Shown: positions 59,877 to 64,000 of the stretch, one piece after another
How positions within the stretch are numbered: position 1 is the first letter of the stretch
Layout: each line of letters begins with the position of its first letter
NCBI RefSeq assembly: GCF_000813325.1
Contig: NZ_BBQE01000011.1
Strand: one strand, 5' to 3'
DNA length: 64,000 nt
Source of the DNA: Sulfurospirillum cavolei
GTDB taxonomy: Bacteria > Campylobacterota > Campylobacteria > Campylobacterales > Sulfurospirillaceae
Translations under genes and position numbers: made by a program
Notes under the pieces: model-generated
Database searches by the model: none
What the model saw: the letters and a program-made list of their open reading frames with translations, nothing else
What the model was told of the DNA's origin: nothing

Positions 59877-62069
59877 TTAAAGTTTGTCGATTTCGATGGA
59901 ACCCATCACCTCGAATTTTGAAGCCGAATCGATCTCGGCGTGCGAAAGAACGATGATATCGAGACCGAACTTTTCAAAAATGTCCGATAACGATTTGCGA
60001 AGCATCGGATCGACGATGATAATCACCGGTGCGACACCCTTATGCAAAAGTTTTCCCGCTTCGTCGCTACAGACTTTAACGAGTAAATTGATTTGACCGA
60101 TGTTGAGCATCAAATCGCGTACGCCGTCGCGTTCTTTCAACGAATCTAACAATTTTTGTTCGGTCGCGGCATTAAACGTTAAAAGTTTTAAAACGCCGTT
60201 TTCGTCTTTGTACAGTTTCGTAATGACGCGGGCAAGTCGTGCGCGCACCTGTTCGACGATAATCGAGACGTTTTTCGTCACTTCGGCAACGTCGCTGATC
60301 GTCTCGATGATCGTCAGTAGATCTTTAATCGGAATTTTTTCATGCAATAAAGCTTTGAGCACTTTTTGAATCAAACCGATATTGGCGACTTTGAGACAAT
60401 CTCCCACGACGACCGGATAATCTTTTTGGAGTTTGTCGACGAGGCTTTGCACCTCTTGGCGCGTGAGCAACTCTTCGGAGTATTTTTTAATTAATTCGCT
60501 TAAATGCGTTGAAATAACGGTCGCCGGATCGACCGTCGTATAGCCTTTGATAATCGCGTCTTCTTTAATATTGGCATCAATCCAAATCGCATCCAGTCCG
60601 AAAGCCGGCTCTTTGGTCGGGATACCTTGAACTTTATCGATGGTCAAGCCGCTGTCCATCGCCAAAAATTTATCGGGATAGATTTCGCCGCTACCGATTT
60701 CGATACCTTTTAGTAAAAGTTGGTAATGGTTCGGTGCAAGATGCAAGTTATCGCGGATACGAACTTGCGGGATCAAATAACCAAAATCGGAGGCAATTTT
60801 GCGACGCATACTTTTCACGCGATCGAGAAGGTCTCCGCCTTGTGCGGGATCGGCTAATTTGATAAGCTGATACCCCAAATCAAGCTCTAAAATTTCCAAT
60901 TTTAAAATATCGTTGAGCGTGTTTTCTTCTTCTTTGCGCAACTCTTCGGGACTTTTTTTCGGAGCTTGGGACGTTTGTGCCTTTGCTTCGGCTTCTTGCT
61001 TGGCTTTTTGCACGGCCGCGGGTGTGGATGCAAAAAAAGATTGCAACGAGAAGTGACCGTCGTGCGTTTGTTTGATCAAATAAGCCAATCCTAAAAAGAT
61101 CAATCCGACAAATGCAAGCGAAAGACTCGGAAGCCCTGGAACCAAGGCAAAAAGAACCAAAATAAAGCCGACGATCGCCAAAGTTTTGTAGTCGCCGAAG
61201 AGTTGGTTGACCGCTCCGTCGGAAAAGCTCGATTCATCGGCTTTATTGGCGCGCGTGATGATAATACCCGTCGCGGTCGAGGTGATGAGTGCGGGAAGTT
61301 GGGAGACCAGACCGTCCCCGATCGTTAAAATCGTATACGTCGATGCGCTGGTCGCTAAATCGAGTCCGTGTTGAAACGCTCCGATCAAAAAGCCGCCGAT
61401 AATGTTAATGATCGTAATGATAATACCAGCAACCGCGTCGCCTTTGACGAATTTACTCGAACCGTCCATCGCTCCGTAAAAATTGGCTTCTTGAATAATC
61501 TCTTCACGGCGTTTACGTGCCGCTTTTTCATCGATCAGTCCTGCATTAAGATCCGCATCGATCGCCATTTGTTTTCCGGGCATCGCATCTAGGGTAAAAC
61601 GTGCCGCAACTTCCGCAACGCGGGTCGAACCTTTGGTAATAACCATAAAATTGATTAAAACGAGAATCGAAAAGACGATAACGCCGATAACGTAATTACC
61701 GCCGACGACGAATTGTCCGAAGCTAGAAATTATCTCGCTTACCGCGTCTGGTCCATTGTGTCCGTTGGTTAAAATCATACGCGTCGTCGAAATGTTCAAT
61801 GCCAAACGATAGAGCGTAATAATCAAAATAAGCGTCGGAAACGTTGTCAAATCGGTCGGTTTAGGGATATAAAGCGAAATCAGAATAATCAAAACGGAGA
61901 TCGACAATGAAATAACAAGAAAAAAATCGAGTACGGGACTGGGAAGCGGAACGATGATAATCGCTAAAATCGCAACGATAAAAACGACAATCGTTAAGTC
62001 TTTCGACTTAATGATCGGTTCTAAATACGGGATAATACGCCTGAGCAACTCATTTTGATTTTTTGCCAA
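59877..62069 (-). CDS. flhA: Flagellar export apparatus protein FlhA
   Basis: 730 residues. The N-terminal half has about eight membrane helices (to about residue 340) with the conserved FHIPEP-type loop region, here AARFTLDAMPGKQMAIDADLNAG; the C-terminal cytoplasmic domain (about 380-730) docks chaperone-substrate complexes. It is a core part of the type III flagellar secretion gate and, in Campylobacter and Helicobacter, is needed for expression of later flagellar genes. rrf2 lies 9 bp upstream on the same strand. Confidence 0.97.
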   Translation of the reverse strand: MAKNQNELLRRIIPYLEPIIKSKDLTIVVFIVAILAIIIVPLPSPVLDFFLVISLSISVLIILISLYIPKPTDLTTFPTLILIITLYRLALNISTTRMILTNGHNGPDAVSEIISSFGQFVVGGNYVIGVIVFSILVLINFMVITKGSTRVAEVAARFTLDAMPGKQMAIDADLNAGLIDEKAARKRREEIIQEANFYGAMDGSSKFVKGDAVAGIIITIINIIGGFLIGAFQHGLDLATSASTYTILTIGDGLVSQLPALITSTATGIIITRANKADESSFSDGAVNQLFGDYKTLAIVGFILVLFALVPGLPSLSLAFVGLIFLGLAYLIKQTHDGHFSLQSFFASTPAAVQKAKQEAEAKAQTSQAPKKSPEELRKEEENTLNDILKLEILELDLGYQLIKLADPAQGGDLLDRVKSMRRKIASDFGYLIPQVRIRDNLHLAPNHYQLLLKGIEIGSGEIYPDKFLAMDSGLTIDKVQGIPTKEPAFGLDAIWIDANIKEDAIIKGYTTVDPATVISTHLSELIKKYSEELLTRQEVQSLVDKLQKDYPVVVGDCLKVANIGLIQKVLKALLHEKIPIKDLLTIIETISDVAEVTKNVSIIVEQVRARLARVITKLYKDENGVLKLLTFNAATEQKLLDSLKERDGVRDLMLNIGQINLLVKVCSDEAGKLLHKGVAPVIIIVDPMLRKSLSDIFEKFGLDIIVLSHAEIDSASKFEVMGSIEIDKL

Positions 62070-62078
62070 TAAAGACCT

Positions 62079-62483
62079 CTAAATTTCGATAATATCTTTA
62101 AGTGTCATATTATCCAAAAAATGGTCAATTTTTGATTGAAGTCTATTTAAGATCGGCCAAACGCGGCAAAAATCACCTTTGCCTCCGGGGCATTTTTGCG
62201 ATGACGGAGAACATTCGAAGACAACGGTTTGTTTTTTTTCGGCACATTCGACAATGGCTTTAAGCGTTAATTCGTCCGGTTTTTTTGCCAGCATAAAACC
62301 GCCGTGAGCGCCTTTAAAAGAGCTTAAAATATTTTCTTTGGCAAGAGATTGGAGGATTTTGGCTAAGAAGCTTTTGGAAATACCTAATTGGTTTGAGAGC
62401 GTATCGACGTCTTGCGGCGAGTTTTTTTGTGCAATAATAATCAGTGACAATAGAGCGTATTCGCTAGCTTTGGTTAAGAGCAT
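62079..62483 (-). CDS. Rrf2-family transcriptional regulator
   Basis: 134 residues with an N-terminal winged HTH (KASEYALLSL ... LGISKSFLAKILQSLAKENILSS) and the beta wing GAHGGFMLAKKP. Cysteines 91, 98 and 106 (FECSPSSQKC ... DFC) have the place and spacing used by IscR, NsrR and RsrR to hold an iron-sulfur cluster, so it may sense Fe-S status, NO or redox. Its target cannot be named; self-regulation is usual. Divergent from rpsO. Confidence 0.88.
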   Translation of the reverse strand: MLLTKASEYALLSLIIIAQKNSPQDVDTLSNQLGISKSFLAKILQSLAKENILSSFKGAHGGFMLAKKPDELTLKAIVECAEKKQTVVFECSPSSQKCPGGKGDFCRVWPILNRLQSKIDHFLDNMTLKDIIEI

Positions 62484-62601
62484 CCATGCATCCTCGGTTT
62501 TCTTTAATTAAGAGAAATATTGTACTAAATAAACGTTAGAGTTAGCTTTAATTCATAAGATAATTCGTATGCGTTGCCTCAAAATGTTACGGAAGGGTTT
62601 A

Positions 62602-62630
62602 TTGACAATTTTCGTTCTTTAAGATACAAT
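62602..62630 (+). promoter_or_regulatory. rpsO promoter
   Basis: TTGACA (62602-62607) and TACAAT (62625-62630) with a 17-bp spacer, about 45 bp before the rpsO start. Good sigma70 match. Confidence 0.75.
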
Positions 62631-62675
62631 TTCAGGCTTTTGAAAAGCAACTAAATTACCAATCAGGAGGTCGTT

Positions 62676-62948
62676 ATGGCTTTAGGTTCGGCGGAAAAAC
62701 AAGTTATTGTTTCACAATTCGGTAGAAAAGAGGGTGACACAGGTTCACCGGAGGTTCAAATTGCGCTTCTTTCAAAAAGAATCAGCGATTTAACGGAACA
62801 CCTTAAACTTAATGCGAAAGATCACTCTTCACGCCTTGGTCTCTTAAAACTTGTCGGACAAAGAAAACGTTTAATGCAATACCTTAAACGTAAAGATTTT
62901 GCTACGTACAGCAAAGTTATTAAAGAACTTTCTATCCGCGACAAATAA
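62676..62948 (+). CDS. rpsO: Ribosomal protein S15
   Basis: 90 residues, starting MALGSAEKQVIVSQF and containing KEGDTGSPEVQIALL and DHSSRLGLLKLVGQRKRL, the S15 signature. It binds 16S rRNA and organises the central domain of the small subunit. AGGAGG about 8 nt upstream of the ATG. Its own strong terminator follows. Confidence 0.98.
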   Translation: MALGSAEKQVIVSQFGRKEGDTGSPEVQIALLSKRISDLTEHLKLNAKDHSSRLGLLKLVGQRKRLMQYLKRKDFATYSKVIKELSIRDK

Positions 62949-62966
62949 TATCGTTTGTCCTTCCGT

Positions 62967-63005
62967 GCCGAGATAGCATTTTTTGCTATACTCGGCTTTT
63001 TTTTT
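62967..63005 (+). terminator. rpsO rho-independent terminator
   Basis: GCCGAGATAGCA, TTTTTT loop, TGCTATACTCGGC with one bulge, then about nine T. A strong terminator 18 bp after the rpsO stop. Confidence 0.93.
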
Positions 63006-63088
63006 GCCCCGTTTTTCCCTTTTCATCTTCTTCTTTACCGATACCGCAATAGTTTACAACAGCATTCTTTGGACTCTTTTGTTGATAA

Positions 63089-63132
63089 TTTTATACGGTT
63101 TAACGTATAAAATATATATTTAATGTATAAAA
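63089..63132 (+). promoter_or_regulatory. Operator-like repeats upstream of the HTH gene
   Basis: TTTTATAC, 8 bases, GTATAAAA (63089-63112) is a perfect inverted repeat. TTTAACGTATAAAA (63099-63112) recurs as TTTAATGTATAAAA (63119-63132), start to start exactly 20 bp. A related GTATAATTAA begins at 63228. The 314-bp AT-rich gap from 62949 to the gene otherwise shows only the rpsO terminator and several TATA-like stretches. Confidence 0.5.
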
Positions 63133-63262
63133 AATAAAAAAATTAGATATTTATGTCAAATTTTATTATAAATATATACTAAAACATCGTTTTTAAGATA
63201 TAATAACTTATAAAATATCCTATTTATGTATAATTAATCCGGTATTGGTTAGAATCGTATAC

Positions 63263-63508
63263 ATGAAAACAAACGATATTTTTAATCTGCTTCATAATGC
63301 TGTCGAATCGAAGTATTTGGGAAAGAAGATTTCTCAGCGTGAAATGGCGGATAAACTCGGCGTATCGATGCGAACGTATCAAGATTGGAGATTAGGTAAC
63401 TCCATGCCTCAAGCGGCTTTAGCGATTTTTAAAATGCTAGGAGAGCTTGATGAAGACGATGCGATCAGATTGATTAAACGTATTGTTAAAGATTCAAAGG
63501 ATGCATGA
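63263..63508 (+). CDS. Small XRE-family helix-turn-helix regulator
   Basis: 81 residues. The HTH is QREMADKLGVSMRTYQDWRLGNSMP: QREMADKLGVS is the first helix pair and MRTYQDWRLG the recognition helix. The last 30 residues (LFKMLGELDED-like, then IRLIKRIVKD) form a helical tail. No Shine-Dalgarno is evident before the ATG at 63263 or the TTG at 63245, so translation may be leaderless or weak. The palindromic repeats upstream are likely its binding sites. Such solo XRE proteins are typical of mobile elements and toxin-antitoxin modules. Confidence 0.75.
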   Translation: MKTNDIFNLLHNAVESKYLGKKISQREMADKLGVSMRTYQDWRLGNSMPQAALAIFKMLGELDEDDAIRLIKRIVKDSKDA

Positions 63509-63678
63509 TGAGCACGCTCTCTCAAAATGAACGCAAAGCACTCAACGATATTTTCACGGCTATGACCGAAAAAGAGACATTCTTTTCCCGTCTTAAAGAG
63601 AGTAAAGGCGAATTGAAACATTTTTTTAGATTGATTTTTATGCGCCATAAAAAACGTATTAAACACCCCGTTCGATAA
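63508..63678 (+). CDS. 56-residue basic protein overlapping the HTH gene
   Basis: The ATG at 63508 overlaps the HTH stop (TGATG), so the two are translationally coupled. The product is 56 residues, strongly basic at the C-terminus (MRHKKRIKHPVR), with a helical middle (SRLKESKGELKHFFRLIFM) that could be amphipathic and membrane- or nucleic-acid-binding. No known family. I regard it as real because of the coupling and clean stop; function unknown. Confidence 0.6.
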   Translation: MSTLSQNERKALNDIFTAMTEKETFFSRLKESKGELKHFFRLIFMRHKKRIKHPVR

Positions 63679-64000
63679 ACCCCTTTTTCGTTTCTTTCCT
63701 TCTCGCACGTTTTGTGTGCGAGCATATTCACTCTTGTTTTAGCATATAGGTACTATTTAGATGGTAAGTGTCATCGCAACATGCTTGGTCATAACTATGC
63801 AATTTTTACATATTGAGTCTAAATCGCCTATTTTTTTATAAAAAATAATACTTTTCATTATAATTTTTAAGGTTGTGACGAATACCATATTACTGTTATA
63901 TCACAGACAATCAAATGTATGTTGTGTTACTCAAAAAGGGGCATCATAAGAGGTATGTACGTGTCTGGCAGTGTTCCATGTTAAGGCGTTTTGTTTCAAA
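63679..64000. other. Non-coding, AT-rich stretch to the end of the window
   Basis: No open frame of note on either strand. CTCGCAC, 7 bases, GTGCGAG (63702-63722) is an inverted repeat just after the 56-codon gene but lacks a T run, so it is at best a weak terminator. I recognise no tRNA, repeat or transposase remnant. The end may be the leader of a gene beyond the window. Confidence 0.4.

Noticed and set aside
63702..63722. Strong terminator after the 56-codon gene
   Set aside because: The inverted repeat has no T run on either side.
1..64000. CRISPR array, tRNA, rRNA, prophage or insertion sequence
   Set aside because: No spaced direct-repeat array, cloverleaf, rRNA-like stretch, integrase or transposase was recognised on either strand.

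Overview
The window is a chromosomal segment of a campylobacterote (epsilonproteobacterium), most like Sulfurospirillum. Three things point there: the Campylobacterota-only replication factor hobA next to holB and folP; gene blocks in the order I remember from Campylobacter jejuni (htpG-plsC-purQ-purS-purC-ctpA-clpB; lolA/secA/lolC-E; a CprRS-like pair-htrA-cbpA-hspR-kefB; hemW/rppH-lysC-hobA-holB-folP-ligA-tlyA-ribF-cmoA; flhA-rrf2/rpsO); and many c-type haem and c-di-GMP signalling domains. Genus is inference; the class is well supported.

Layout. 1-4057: the 3' end of an exonuclease III-type gene, a lipoprotein with two peptidoglycan peptidase domains, a PIF1/RecD-like helicase and a conserved small protein. 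4069-6542: a four-gene operon (FliL-like exported protein, ExeA/MshM-like ATPase, MshN-like TPR protein, small exported protein) resembling part of an MSHA pilus or type II secretion locus. 6611-10841: UvrD-type helicase, rhodanese, DUF255 thioredoxin-fold protein. 10842-11560: two almost identical hairpin terminators bracketing an orphan gene with a nuclease-like motif. 11561-21148: htpG, plsC, a membrane protein, purQSC, ctpA, clpB. 21188-22958: small periplasmic and metal-binding proteins, an RraA-family protein and a tetrahaem cytochrome. 23047-27578: a compact coenzyme-B12 glutamate mutase operon (glmS-glmE-glmL) ending in an AMP-forming ligase. 27682-32359: rpmH-rnpA-yidD-yidC-khpB-mnmE. 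32420-36224: nhaA and a haem-sensing GGDEF/EAL protein. 36231-48763: lipoprotein export and Sec genes, a two-component system, htrA and the HspR heat-shock locus. 48841-58544: an almost gapless operon of DNA replication, folate, flavin and RNA-modification genes. 58554-62483: DHH phosphoesterase, flhA and an Rrf2 regulator on the minus strand. 62676-64000: rpsO, then an AT-rich region with a small HTH gene and an overlapping 56-codon gene.

Most of the window is housekeeping. The points most worth following are: (1) the 10-bp palindrome TTACATGTAA, present in 13 exact copies by my count, including three pairs that form terminator hairpins, a pattern like that of DNA-uptake sequences in other bacteria; (2) the glutamate mutase operon, which lacks methylaspartate ammonia-lyase and instead carries an adenylating ligase; (3) two HspR-type operators, at clpB and cbpA-hspR, which link the heat-shock genes; (4) two probable sequence lesions in one essential operon, a one-base frameshift in rnpA and an ATA start for mnmE; (5) the nuclease-like cassette between duplicated terminators; (6) the HTH/56-codon gene pair behind repeated operator-like sequences.

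I saw no tRNA, rRNA, CRISPR array, transposase or prophage.
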